Below, piece after piece: positions 27,000 through 34,885 of a stretch of 46,892 bases of DNA (within the stretch, counting starts at the first letter, position 1; each line of letters begins with the position of its first letter). Made by a program: the position numbers and the translations under genes. This DNA is from an uncultured Rhodospirillales bacterium (GTDB lineage: Bacteria; Pseudomonadota; Alphaproteobacteria; Acetobacterales; Acetobacteraceae). The notes beneath the pieces are model-generated. The model searched no databases, had not been told where the DNA came from, and saw only the letters and a program-made list of their open reading frames with translations. The DNA lies in NCBI GenBank assembly GCA_903823665.1, contig CAIJTR010000097.1, positions 1-46,892 of the forward strand, read 5' to 3'.

Positions 27000-27647
27000 A
27001 TGACCGCCTCTCGCAATCCCGCAACACCCGATCCGATGGCGCTGCTTTGCCTCATTGGCGGAGCTGTGCGCGCGGCGGGGGAGTGGAATCTGCTGATGCA
27101 GCTGATCATCATTGCCAATCTGTGCCCTGCGATCCGATGCGCTCTGCTGGCGTGGTTGGCCACGGAGGAGCGTTTTGCGGGCTTGGAGTTTGCGGAGGAG
27201 CCCGGCATTGTCGAGGATGGCTGGGGTGGGCCGGACGGATATTTTCCCGCCCGAATGACGCCCAAGGGCCGCATGGTGCTGTGGCGGCATGTGACGCGGT
27301 TTGGCCTGGCTGTGATGATCCCGGTGATCACGGCGGCGCTGATCCGTCTGCCCAATAAAGCAATGCCGCGCCAGCTTTGCAGCCGTGGCGACGCGTTATC
27401 GCCACTTTCTTTTTTCCAAATTTTTTGCCCGGCAGGAGGCCCAGGTCCAAGCACGTCCTATTTGTTGCGATATCGCAACGAGGATCAGCCTGCCAGTAGC
27501 TTTGACCTTGGTGCGTTGCCCCAGCTGATGCGGCCGGGGGTTTTGCAGGTTGGGCACACCGGCTGCCATTGCGTCTCGGCGGTTTGGCAGAATTCGCAAA
27601 CCCAGCCGGGATCCGCACTCATCGGCAGTGGCTCTGCGGCATCATAG
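27000..27647 (+). CDS. Hypothetical protein, possibly frameshifted at its 3' end
   Basis: The open frame gives 215 residues. Residues 1 to about 119 look coding: G/C at third positions is high and the sequence is balanced (MTASRNPATPDPMALLCLIG, FAEEPGIVEDGWGGPDGYF, VTRFGLAVMIPVITAALIR), with hydrophobic helices near 28-52 and 100-115. After 27358 codon usage changes abruptly, a terminator-like hairpin (27385-27415) lies inside the frame, and the last 163 bp overlap hemY antisense. I infer a small membrane-associated protein whose normal terminus was lost by a frameshift or deletion near 27360. No family recognised. Confidence 0.4.
   Translation: MTASRNPATPDPMALLCLIGGAVRAAGEWNLLMQLIIIANLCPAIRCALLAWLATEERFAGLEFAEEPGIVEDGWGGPDGYFPARMTPKGRMVLWRHVTRFGLAVMIPVITAALIRLPNKAMPRQLCSRGDALSPLSFFQIFCPAGGPGPSTSYLLRYRNEDQPASSFDLGALPQLMRPGVLQVGHTGCHCVSAVWQNSQTQPGSALIGSGSAAS
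27385..27415 (+). terminator. Rho-independent terminator with T-run
   Basis: GTGGCGA and TCGCCAC form a perfect 7-bp stem around the loop CGCGTTA, followed by TTTCTTTTTT. It would stop plus-strand transcription from the hypothetical gene at 27000, which supports that gene originally ending before this point. Confidence 0.7.
27464..27479. promoter_or_regulatory. Perfect 16-bp palindrome near the hemY stop
   Basis: GTTGCGATATCGCAAC is self-complementary over 16 bp and lies 6 bp beyond the hemY stop. There is no T-run. It could be a protein-binding site or half of a terminator; no function is assigned. Confidence 0.3.
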
Positions 27648-28747
27648 CCGGGCGGCGGGGTGGTGGTGCCGTCGCGGGCGTCAATCGCTGCGATCAGCTT
27701 CCACAGGCGCGGCTGGTTGAGACCGGCATCGCGGGCGGCCAGCGCCTCACGCCGGGCTTCGGCGACCTGACCGGCATCGAGATAGGACTGCGCCATCAGC
27801 ATGCGGCTTTCGGCATCGCCCGGGTTGGAGCGAATGAGGCGGGCGGCGAGTTTGAGGCGCTGGGCCGGGTCGGGCGTGCCTTCAAGGGCGAGGGCGGCGA
27901 GATCGGGGTGCGGGTTCAGCTTCCAGCCATCGCGCAAGGCGGCCTGGGCACGGACCTCACGCCCGCCTTCACGAAGCTTGCTGGCGTAGGTGACGGCGGC
28001 GGGGGTGAAGCCGGGGTTTTCCTTCACTGCGCGGGCGGCGAGCTTGATGGCACGATCAATGTCCGGCTCGGCCAGCGCGGCGGCGACCCCGAACGAGGCT
28101 TTCGGTGCATCAGGGCCAGAAAGCGCGATGGCCTGACGCCAGTTGCCGGTGCGAATGGCAAGTTCGGCGCGCTCGGCTTTCAGCCAGTTGGAGCCGGGAA
28201 GTCGGAGCGAGGCGGCGGAGCGGGCATGATCGGCGGCGGCGGCCCAGTCCTCGCGGGCCATGGCTTGGCGGAACAGGCCACGCAGGCCGAGGAAGCCTGC
28301 TTCGCTGTGCTCGGCGAGACGCTCGAACAGGGCTTCGGCCTCGTTTTCGTGTCCAGCAAGACGGGCGGCCTCGGCTGCGTGCATCAGGGTTTGCGGCGTG
28401 TCCCCCAACAGGCGGCGGGCGCGATTGGCCTGCTTGCGCGCGGCATTCGCATCACCGGCCGCCAGCGCCACGAGGGTGCGGGTGGAGGCGAGATCACCGG
28501 AGACACGGCGACGGCGCGAGCGCCAGAAACCGATGCGGCCGGGAGTGGAGAGGATGGCAGCGATCAGGCGGAGGATGCCGTAGACGATGAGCACCAGGAG
28601 CACGAGGGCGACGAGCGCCACGGGTGTGGAGGCCTCGATGGTGACGCCGGCGACGGTGGCCCCGACATGGCCGGTGAGATGCGCCACCCACCAGGCGATG
28701 GCGAGGACGAGTGCGGCCGCAACCAGCCGTGCGACAAGGCGGCGCAT
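27485..28747 (-). CDS. hemY: HemY-like TPR membrane protein with C-terminal zinc ribbon
   Basis: 420 residues. Two N-terminal membrane helices (about 5-25 and 43-66) are followed by the HemY N-terminal domain and TPR-like helices (DANAARKQANRARRLLGD, AEAARLAGHENEAEALFERL, AMAREDWAAAADHARSA). The C-terminus has C384-x2-C387 and C398-x2-C401, a rubredoxin-like zinc ribbon comparable to the one ending LapB. Proteobacterial HemY of this type is encoded with hemC and hemD, but its biochemical role is not settled; it is not the oxygen-dependent protoporphyrinogen oxidase also called HemY. It overlaps the preceding mitofilin gene by 1 bp. Confidence 0.88.
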   Translation of the reverse strand: MRRLVARLVAAALVLAIAWWVAHLTGHVGATVAGVTIEASTPVALVALVLLVLIVYGILRLIAAILSTPGRIGFWRSRRRRVSGDLASTRTLVALAAGDANAARKQANRARRLLGDTPQTLMHAAEAARLAGHENEAEALFERLAEHSEAGFLGLRGLFRQAMAREDWAAAADHARSAASLRLPGSNWLKAERAELAIRTGNWRQAIALSGPDAPKASFGVAAALAEPDIDRAIKLAARAVKENPGFTPAAVTYASKLREGGREVRAQAALRDGWKLNPHPDLAALALEGTPDPAQRLKLAARLIRSNPGDAESRMLMAQSYLDAGQVAEARREALAARDAGLNQPRLWKLIAAIDARDGTTTPPPGYDAAEPLPMSADPGWVCEFCQTAETQWQPVCPTCKTPGRISWGNAPRSKLLAG

Positions 28748-30114
28748 CAGGACTTCGAAGCCATGGCAGCCAGCGCCGCACGGGCATCCACCAGCGCCTG
28801 TGCGTCATCACGCCACGGCTTCATGGCTTTCGTGGCGGCAGGATCGAGAGGGGCGAGGCCGGCGACGGCACCGGCGAGATCGCCCGCCTCAAGCTTGCCG
28901 CGGGCGGCTTCGAGCGTGATGGCGGCGGGGGCACCGACGAGGACGTGATCACCTTGGCGCACGGTCACCAGCGTTTGCGCCTGCATCCACATGCGTTCGA
29001 CGAAGGGATGACCGTCCGGCGAGGGCTTGCTGGCGGCCTCGGCCAAATCGGCGAATTTGCCGAACGACAGGCGCAGGGCCGGTTCGGTCGGCGGGGCCAC
29101 GGTTGCGAATTTGGTGAGGGCGGCGGGGGCATCCGGCAATGGGCCGAGCGGCTTGCCGGTGTCGAGCGCTGCGGTGGCTGCACGCAATGCGGCCTGAAGC
29201 TTGGCGCGGGAGGCGGCGATGGCCCCATCTTTCTGCACCTGCGCATCAAGGGCAGCGATCTTTGCGGTCAGACCGGCGCTGGCGCTGGCGACGATGGCGT
29301 CGACATCCGGCGGCGGCCGCTTTTCGAGGGTGGCGAGCCGGGCTTCGAGGGCGCTGGTGTCCACCGTCGGGGCCGGCTTGGCCTGCAGCGCGCGCAAGGC
29401 CGTTTCGAGGGCGGCGATGCGGGCGGCATCCGGCGACGGACGGTTCTCGAGGGCCTGGATATGGTCCTGCGCGGATTTCAGTGCGGCTTCCAGCGTGGCG
29501 ACGCGCGGGTCGGCCGGTGGGGTGACCGGCGTGCGGTCCTGCCAGACGTAATAAATGCCGCCGGCGAGCAGCAGGCCGATCAACCCGCTCAGCCAAACGG
29601 GGGTGCCGCCGGATTGCGCGGGTGGCGGTGAGGACATGACGGGCGCGGGAGCCTGGGCCGGGGCCGGGGCCGGTGCTGGAGAGGGCGGGGGAGGAGGCGG
29701 TGCGGGCGGTGCAATCACTTTCGCGGCGACGGCGACGGGTTCGACCGGTGGCACGTGCGGATGCTCGGGCTCAGAGGTCGGCTCCGGCTTGTGCGCCGCT
29801 TCAGACACCGGCGTGGGTTCAGTCATGTGCTCTGGCGCGGCGGCCTGCATGGCTGCGCGGATATGGGCAATGGCCTCTTGCTCGGAGCTGAGATTCGCTG
29901 CCTGCGTTGGGATAATGGCGGGGTGTTCGTCGATATGGGGCACCGCCTCTCGCTCGGCGGCGATACGCTCGGCCGCCATCAACTGGGCGGCCTCACGCTC
30001 TGCTGCCTCACGCTGGGCGTTGGCACGCTCGGTCGCGGCTGCAATGCGGGCTGCGAGATGATCATCCGCGCCGTGCTTCGGGTCAGTCTCTGGGGTCGGG
30101 TTCGTGTCGGTCAT
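28747..30114 (-). CDS. Mitofilin/Mic60-like inner-membrane protein
   Basis: 455 residues. Residues 1-130 are cytoplasmic, Ala/Glu-rich and coiled-coil-prone (ATERANAQREAAEREAAQL). A proline-rich stretch lies at about 135-165, then one membrane helix at 173-191 (VWLSGLIGLLLAGGIYYVW). The periplasmic part has a coiled coil (about 205-330; VATLEAALKSAQDHIQALE, ALEARLATLEKR) and a C-terminal mitofilin-signature region (LEAARGKLEAGDLAGAVAGL). Alphaproteobacterial Mic60 shapes intracytoplasmic membranes and is conserved between hemD and hemY, as here. The start at 30114 overlaps the hemD stop by 4 bp; the longer frame upstream is antisense to other genes. Confidence 0.88.
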   Translation of the reverse strand: MTDTNPTPETDPKHGADDHLAARIAAATERANAQREAAEREAAQLMAAERIAAEREAVPHIDEHPAIIPTQAANLSSEQEAIAHIRAAMQAAAPEHMTEPTPVSEAAHKPEPTSEPEHPHVPPVEPVAVAAKVIAPPAPPPPPPSPAPAPAPAQAPAPVMSSPPPAQSGGTPVWLSGLIGLLLAGGIYYVWQDRTPVTPPADPRVATLEAALKSAQDHIQALENRPSPDAARIAALETALRALQAKPAPTVDTSALEARLATLEKRPPPDVDAIVASASAGLTAKIAALDAQVQKDGAIAASRAKLQAALRAATAALDTGKPLGPLPDAPAALTKFATVAPPTEPALRLSFGKFADLAEAASKPSPDGHPFVERMWMQAQTLVTVRQGDHVLVGAPAAITLEAARGKLEAGDLAGAVAGLAPLDPAATKAMKPWRDDAQALVDARAALAAMASKS

Positions 30115-30788
30115 GTCAGTTGGGCCACCAACTCGTCCTGGTTTGGATGGGATGCAACACGAATGCGCAGCCAGGGCAAGGGGGCAAGCGCCTGGGCCGC
30201 GCGGGGGGATATTGCATGCGCCACGATCCCTTGCACAAGGTCGGTTCGCTCCAGCACGCACGCAACGAATGCACGTGCTGCGACGGCTGAGAAAAACAGT
30301 GCATGGCCGATTCGGTGATGGGCGAGTGCGGCCTCGGTCTCGGCTGGGAGTTCTGTTGCGGACACCGTGGTGTAGGCAACGCGGCGGCGCACAATGAGGC
30401 CGCCTGCGCGCAAGTCGGCTGCGAGCGACAGGGCGTGACCGGCTCCGCTGGCAAGCAGCACGCTGCCATTTGCCGGGTCGCATCGCTCGAGGGCCAAGGC
30501 GGCGAGAGCCTCCGCATCGCGCCCAGCGCTTTCAACATGCGTGAAACCCATCGCCCGTGCGTGACCGGCGGTGGCGTCTCCGACGGCGAGGAGGGGGGTG
30601 GCGCGGTCCATGTTGGTGAGGGCTGGCAGGGCGTTGGCGCTGGTGACGAGCACGGCCTGGCTGTGCGGCGGGTTGGGCCAGATGCGGGGCTGCACGACCA
30701 TCATGGGTGCGAACACCGTCTCGTAGCCTCGTCCGGCGAGCAGTCGGGCGGTTTCCTGCGCCGAGGGCTCCGGGCGCGTGATCAGCAC
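30111..30788 (-). CDS. hemD: Uroporphyrinogen-III synthase
   Basis: 225 residues starting with a GTG: VLITRPEPSAQETARLLAGRG is the family N-terminus. HemD inverts ring D and closes hydroxymethylbilane to uroporphyrinogen III. Low sequence conservation is normal; recognisable parts are AVLVTSANALPAL, LLAVGDATAGHARAMGF, VLLASGAGHALSLAADLR and FFSAVAARAFVACV. The longer frame extends into hemC in another frame. Position between hemC and the mitofilin gene confirms the call. The GTG start is 16 bp after the hemC stop. Confidence 0.9.
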   Translation of the reverse strand: MLITRPEPSAQETARLLAGRGYETVFAPMMVVQPRIWPNPPHSQAVLVTSANALPALTNMDRATPLLAVGDATAGHARAMGFTHVESAGRDAEALAALALERCDPANGSVLLASGAGHALSLAADLRAGGLIVRRRVAYTTVSATELPAETEAALAHHRIGHALFFSAVAARAFVACVLERTDLVQGIVAHAISPRAAQALAPLPWLRIRVASHPNQDELVAQLT

Positions 30789-30804
30789 GCAGCGGTCGCG
30801 CGGC

Positions 30805-31806
30805 TCAGACAAAAATGTCGGAGGGGCTGTCGGCACGCAGTTCATCGCCGAGGGCGCGACCAAGCCGGGCCGCATCGGCGCGGGGGCCGGTGATGGTTCC
30901 GCGCAGCAGGAAGCTGCCGTCAACGCGCGCCACGAGGCCTTCGAGGCGCAGAGTGCCGTCGGCCAACACCTCCGCCCGGCCGCCGATTGGGGTGTTGCAG
31001 GAGCCGTCGAGGGCGGCGAGCAGCGCGCGTTCGGCGGTGGCGACGGAATGCGCGTCAGGGTCTTCGATGCCCCTGAGAAGTTGGCGGAGTTCAACGTCGC
31101 TCTCGCGCACGGTGATGCCGACAATGCCCTGGCAGGCGGAGGGGAGCATGATCTCAGGATTGATCGGAACGCTGGAGCGCGGGGTGATGCCGAGACGGCG
31201 CAGACCGGCCATGGCGAGCAGGGTGGCGTCGAACTCGCCGCGCTCCACGCAATCAAGCCGGCGCTGCACGTTGCCGCGCAGCAGGGCGAAGCGCAGATCG
31301 GGGCGGGCGTGCAGGAGTTGCGCCTGCCTCCGGACGGAGGAACTGCCGATCACCGCTCCCTGGCGCAATGCGGCGTATGGGTTTTCAGGATCGGGCTTGC
31401 CGCAACCGGGGCCGAGGATGAGGGCATCCCTGCTGTCCTCCCGCGTCAGGGTGCAGGCGAGGACGATGCCGGGCGGAAGCGTGGTTTCGAGGTCCTTCAG
31501 GCTGTGGACAGCGAAATCCACCCTTCCATCAGCAAGTGCCTCGTGGATTTCTTTGGCGAACAGGCCCTTGCCGCCGATTTCGGACAGCGGGCGATCCTGC
31601 ACGGCGTCGCCAGTGGTGCGGATGGCGTGCTCCTCGAACACCTCCATTCCCTTCAACACCGGGCAAAAATGCCGCAGACGGGTCAGGAAGGCGCGGGTTT
31701 GCACGAGTGCCAGCGGTGAGGCGCGGGTGCCGACGCGCAGCGGCAGCGCACGCCGTGAGGTGTGGGCGCGGGGCTGGGCTGCTTCGGCGGGATGGGCGTC
31801 GTTCAT
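30805..31806 (-). CDS. hemC: Hydroxymethylbilane synthase (porphobilinogen deaminase)
   Basis: 333 residues. It polymerises four porphobilinogens to hydroxymethylbilane. RVGTRASPLALVQTRAF, GGKGLFAKEIHEALADGRVD, AVHSLKDLETTLPPG, IGSSSVRRQAQLL, LRGNVQRRLDCVERGEFDAT and GSCNTPIGG (Cys270 carries the dipyrromethane cofactor) are all present. The first 20 residues are a polar extension. An ATG at 31827 would add seven residues but leave only 4 bp to tsaD, so 31806 is preferred. First gene of the hemC-hemD-mitofilin-hemY operon. Confidence 0.95.
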   Translation of the reverse strand: MNDAHPAEAAQPRAHTSRRALPLRVGTRASPLALVQTRAFLTRLRHFCPVLKGMEVFEEHAIRTTGDAVQDRPLSEIGGKGLFAKEIHEALADGRVDFAVHSLKDLETTLPPGIVLACTLTREDSRDALILGPGCGKPDPENPYAALRQGAVIGSSSVRRQAQLLHARPDLRFALLRGNVQRRLDCVERGEFDATLLAMAGLRRLGITPRSSVPINPEIMLPSACQGIVGITVRESDVELRQLLRGIEDPDAHSVATAERALLAALDGSCNTPIGGRAEVLADGTLRLEGLVARVDGSFLLRGTITGPRADAARLGRALGDELRADSPSDIFV

Positions 31807-31831
31807 GGCCTTGTCGTAAAACGTCATACAG

Positions 31832-32908
31832 ATGATGAAAAGCCCGGAGGAACGACGCGCTGTGCCGATAGGCCCAATCCTTGGGATCGAAAGCTCCTGC
31901 GATGACACGGCGGCGGCCGTGCTTTCCGCTGACGGGGCGGTGTTGGCGGAGGCTGTGCATTCGCAGGCGGGTCATGCCGAATTCGGCGGCGTGGTGCCGG
32001 AAATTGCCGCTCGCGCGCATTTGGCCGTGCTGCCGGATTTGGTGGCGCGGGTGATGGCAAAGGCAGGTGTGAGGTTTGGCGATCTTTCCGCCATCGCTGC
32101 GAGTTCGGGGCCTGGGCTGATCGGCGGGCTGATTGTGGGCTCCGGCTTTGCGAAGGGGGCGGCGATTGCGCATCGGCTGCCATATATCGCGATCAACCAT
32201 TTGGAAGCCCATGCGCTGACGGCGCGGCTGCCGGTGCTGGGGCTGGAGGCAGCGTTTCCCTATTTGCTGCTGCTGGTCTCCGGCGGGCATTGCCAGTGCA
32301 TCGCGGTGGAGGGCGTGGGCCGTCACGTGCGGCTGGGCGGGACGATTGATGATGCGGTGGGCGAGGCGTTCGACAAGGTGGCGAAGCTGCTGGGTCTCGG
32401 CTGGCCCGGCGGTCCGGCACTGGAGAAGCTGGCTGCTGAGGGGAGTGCGACTGCCTATCGCTTCCCACGCCCACTGATCGGACGGACGGGCTGTGATTTC
32501 AGTTTTTCCGGCCTGAAAACGGCGGTGGCCAATCTGGCCGCGACATTCCCGGCAGGTGCCCTGCCCCGGCAGGTGGCCGCCGACATCGCCGCGAGCTTTC
32601 AGCAGGCGGTGGCGGATGTGGTGGCGGATCGGGCCACGCATGCGATGGCGATGTTCGGCGAAGCGCATCCTGGGGCGAAGCTCGCGGTGGTGGCCGGGGG
32701 AGTGGCGGCGAACGCCACGTTGCGGGCCTCGCTGCTGGCCGCGTGCAATAAGGCTGGGTTTCGCTTTGCCGCACCTCCGCTGAGATATTGCACGGACAAT
32801 GCGGTGATGGTTGCCTGGGCTGGGTTAGAGCGGCTGCGCGCTGGGCTGGTGGATGGGCTAGATGTGGCACCTCGCCCACGCTGGCCGCTTGCGGAGTTAT
32901 CGGCATGA
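31832..32908 (+). CDS. tsaD: tRNA N6-adenosine threonylcarbamoyltransferase TsaD
   Basis: 358 residues with this start. TsaD, with TsaB and TsaE, transfers threonylcarbamoyl to A37 of ANN-decoding tRNAs. ILGIESSCDDTAAAVL is the N-terminal ATP site; NHLEAHALTARL has the HxxxH metal ligands; LVSGGHCQCIAVEG, GEAFDKVAKLLGLGWPGGPALEKLA and FSFSGLKTAV complete the ASKHA fold. A GTG at 31862, preceded by GGAGG, is a serious alternative start, closer to homologues that begin just before LGIE. It is divergent from hemC with only 25-55 bp between. It overlaps rlmJ by 4 bp. Confidence 0.94.
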   Translation: MMKSPEERRAVPIGPILGIESSCDDTAAAVLSADGAVLAEAVHSQAGHAEFGGVVPEIAARAHLAVLPDLVARVMAKAGVRFGDLSAIAASSGPGLIGGLIVGSGFAKGAAIAHRLPYIAINHLEAHALTARLPVLGLEAAFPYLLLLVSGGHCQCIAVEGVGRHVRLGGTIDDAVGEAFDKVAKLLGLGWPGGPALEKLAAEGSATAYRFPRPLIGRTGCDFSFSGLKTAVANLAATFPAGALPRQVAADIAASFQQAVADVVADRATHAMAMFGEAHPGAKLAVVAGGVAANATLRASLLAACNKAGFRFAAPPLRYCTDNAVMVAWAGLERLRAGLVDGLDVAPRPRWPLAELSA

Positions 32909-33720
32909 ATTATCGCCACGCCTTCCATGCCGGCAATTTTGCCGATTGCATGAAGCATGCGTTTTTGGTATCACTTCTAACGGCAACGACGAGGAAGCCG
33001 GCTGGGGTGTTCTATCTCGACACCCATGCCGGCATCGGTCGCTACGATCTGGACAGTGACGAAGCGCAGCGCACCGGAGAATGGCATAACGGCATCGCCA
33101 AGCTGACCAACCCGCCGGAATCCCTCGCCGATTATGTGGGACTGGTACGTGAGATCGGGATGTATCCAGGCTCTCCCGCCATCATCCGCGCCCGGATGCG
33201 GCCGCAGGATCGGATGGCGTGTTGTGAGTTGCATCCGGAGGATTCGGCCAAGCTTCGGCGGCTGTTTGGCCGCGACAAGCAGGTTTCGGTGCATCAGCGC
33301 GATGCGTGGGAGGCTTTGGGTGCGCTGCTGCCGCCGGCAGAAAAGCGGGCGCTGGTGCTGATTGATCCGCCGTATGAGGCCACCGATGAGTTTGAGCGGG
33401 TGGTGGAGGGATTGAAACTAGGTGTCTCCCGAATGCGATCGGCGGTGTTTGCCGCATGGTATCCGGTGAAGCATCGCCAGCCGCCGCGGGAGTTCCACCG
33501 GGCGTTGCGGGCAAGCGGAATCCGCGACGTGGTGGCCGTCGAGCTGTATCTGCGGGAGCCATTGGATGCCGCGCGGTTGAACGGATGCGGGCTGGTGATC
33601 GTCAATCCGCCGTTCGGATTTGAGGCGGTGGCTGCGCAAACTCTCGAAGATTTAATTGGGCGGTTGGGTTCGGGCGAAGCGGGCGCGGGATTTTCGGTCG
33701 AACGTCTGACCGATGAGTGA
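32905..33720 (+). CDS. rlmJ: 23S rRNA (adenine-2030-N6)-methyltransferase RlmJ
   Basis: 271 residues. The opening MNYRHAFHAGNFADCMKHAF is diagnostic. FYLDTHAGIGRYDL is the SAM-binding motif I and LIDPPYEATDEF (D154-P-P-Y157) the catalytic motif IV. RlmJ methylates A2030 in 23S rRNA and is sometimes linked to use of extracellular DNA (YhiR name). The long frame upstream is antisense-like inside tsaD; 32905 overlaps the tsaD stop (ATGA). It overlaps gpsA by 8 bp. Confidence 0.93.
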   Translation: MNYRHAFHAGNFADCMKHAFLVSLLTATTRKPAGVFYLDTHAGIGRYDLDSDEAQRTGEWHNGIAKLTNPPESLADYVGLVREIGMYPGSPAIIRARMRPQDRMACCELHPEDSAKLRRLFGRDKQVSVHQRDAWEALGALLPPAEKRALVLIDPPYEATDEFERVVEGLKLGVSRMRSAVFAAWYPVKHRQPPREFHRALRASGIRDVVAVELYLREPLDAARLNGCGLVIVNPPFGFEAVAAQTLEDLIGRLGSGEAGAGFSVERLTDE

Positions 33721-34675
33721 ATTGGCTGTCATCGGGGCGGGGGCGTGGGGAACGGCACTCGCCATCCACGCCGCACGCGCCGGACAACAGGTGAGCCTGT
33801 GGGTGCGGGACGCGGACCGGGCGCGAGATATCGCAAGGAGCCGTGAAAATCCGAGGTTGCCGGGTTTTGTGTTGCCAGACGGGGTCGAGGTGACGGCCAC
33901 ACTGCCGACTGCAAGGCTCACTCTGTTGGCGGTGCCGCTGCAGCATTTGCGGGAGGTGGCGGGGCGGATGAATGGGGCGGAGGCGTTCGTGGTCTGCGCC
34001 AAGGGGGTGGAGCAGGGGACGCTTTGTCTGCCGCTCGAAATTCTGGCGCAGCTGCATCCGGGTGTTCCGGCCTGTGTGCTGACCGGGCCGAATTTTGCCC
34101 ATGAGATCGCAGCCGGGCTGCCTGCTGCGAGTGTGGTTGCTGGGGGCGATGCGACGCTGCGGCAGACGGTAATGGCAGCACTGAAAACCTCGGATTTCCG
34201 GCTTTACGGGAACGAGGACGCGATTGGGGCGCAGATTGGCGGAGCCGCGAAGAATGTGATCGCGATTGCCGCTGGGGCGTCTGATGGTGCCAGGCTTGGC
34301 GAGAATGCCCGCGCGGCGCTGATCACGCGAGGTTTAGCGGAACTCACGCGAATGGCGGTGGCGATGGGTGGGCAGGCTGCGACGGTATCGGGTTTGTCCG
34401 GTCTAGGTGATCTGCTGCTGACCTGCACCGGCGGGCGCAGCCGGAACTACAATGTGGGCCTTGGTTTGGGGCAGGGATTGCCGATTGCCGACGTGCTCGC
34501 CCGGCATAGCAGCGTGGCGGAAGGGGTGAGCACCGCACCGGCGCTGCTCGCGTTGGCCGAGCGGCACGGGATTGATCTGCCGATCTGCCGGGCGGTGGCG
34601 TCGCTGGTAGCCGGACGGTCGGTGTTGCGGAGTGAGATTGCCGGACTGCTGGCGCGGCGCGCTCGCGACGAGTGA
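33713..34675 (+). CDS. gpsA: Glycerol-3-phosphate dehydrogenase [NAD(P)+]
   Basis: 320 residues. It reduces dihydroxyacetone phosphate to sn-glycerol-3-phosphate for phospholipids. LAVIGAGAWGTALAIHAARAG is the NAD site; NPRLPGFVLPDGVEVT, LTGPNFAHEIAAGLPAASVV, GGAAKNVIAIAAG (catalytic Lys) and GLSGLGDLLLTCTGGRSRN are the standard motifs. End of the tsaD-rlmJ-gpsA unit. Its first codons overlap the rlmJ end. Confidence 0.96.
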   Translation: MSELAVIGAGAWGTALAIHAARAGQQVSLWVRDADRARDIARSRENPRLPGFVLPDGVEVTATLPTARLTLLAVPLQHLREVAGRMNGAEAFVVCAKGVEQGTLCLPLEILAQLHPGVPACVLTGPNFAHEIAAGLPAASVVAGGDATLRQTVMAALKTSDFRLYGNEDAIGAQIGGAAKNVIAIAAGASDGARLGENARAALITRGLAELTRMAVAMGGQAATVSGLSGLGDLLLTCTGGRSRNYNVGLGLGQGLPIADVLARHSSVAEGVSTAPALLALAERHGIDLPICRAVASLVAGRSVLRSEIAGLLARRARDE

Positions 34676-34885
34676 GACCCTCAGTTCAGCATGGATGCAC
34701 TAGATAGCGATTAAATTTCATCCATTTCATACATACGCGCATAAATCATATGACCACGCTGGGCGTTCTGTTTTTCCGCCGATGAGAGCACAACCCGGTT
34801 CGTTGGAAACCGGCACAGCCCAGACGGCGAACCTTTCCAGTCGGGCAACGCGCCAAGCGCGACCCATATTTGCAGGAGACTACAG
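34676..34885. promoter_or_regulatory. Leader/promoter region of the repeat-peptide gene
   Basis: A 210-bp non-coding region, AT-rich at 34700-34750 and so the best place for a promoter, but I cannot fix -35/-10 boxes. CCGGTT and AACCGG (34795-34813) form a 6-bp hairpin in the likely 5' leader. AGGAGA at 34874-34879 is a strong ribosome-binding site 6 bp before the ATG. Confidence 0.4.

Noticed and set aside
34795-34813. Possible riboswitch in the leader of the repeat-peptide gene
   Set aside because: Only a simple 6-bp hairpin; no conserved aptamer elements recognised.
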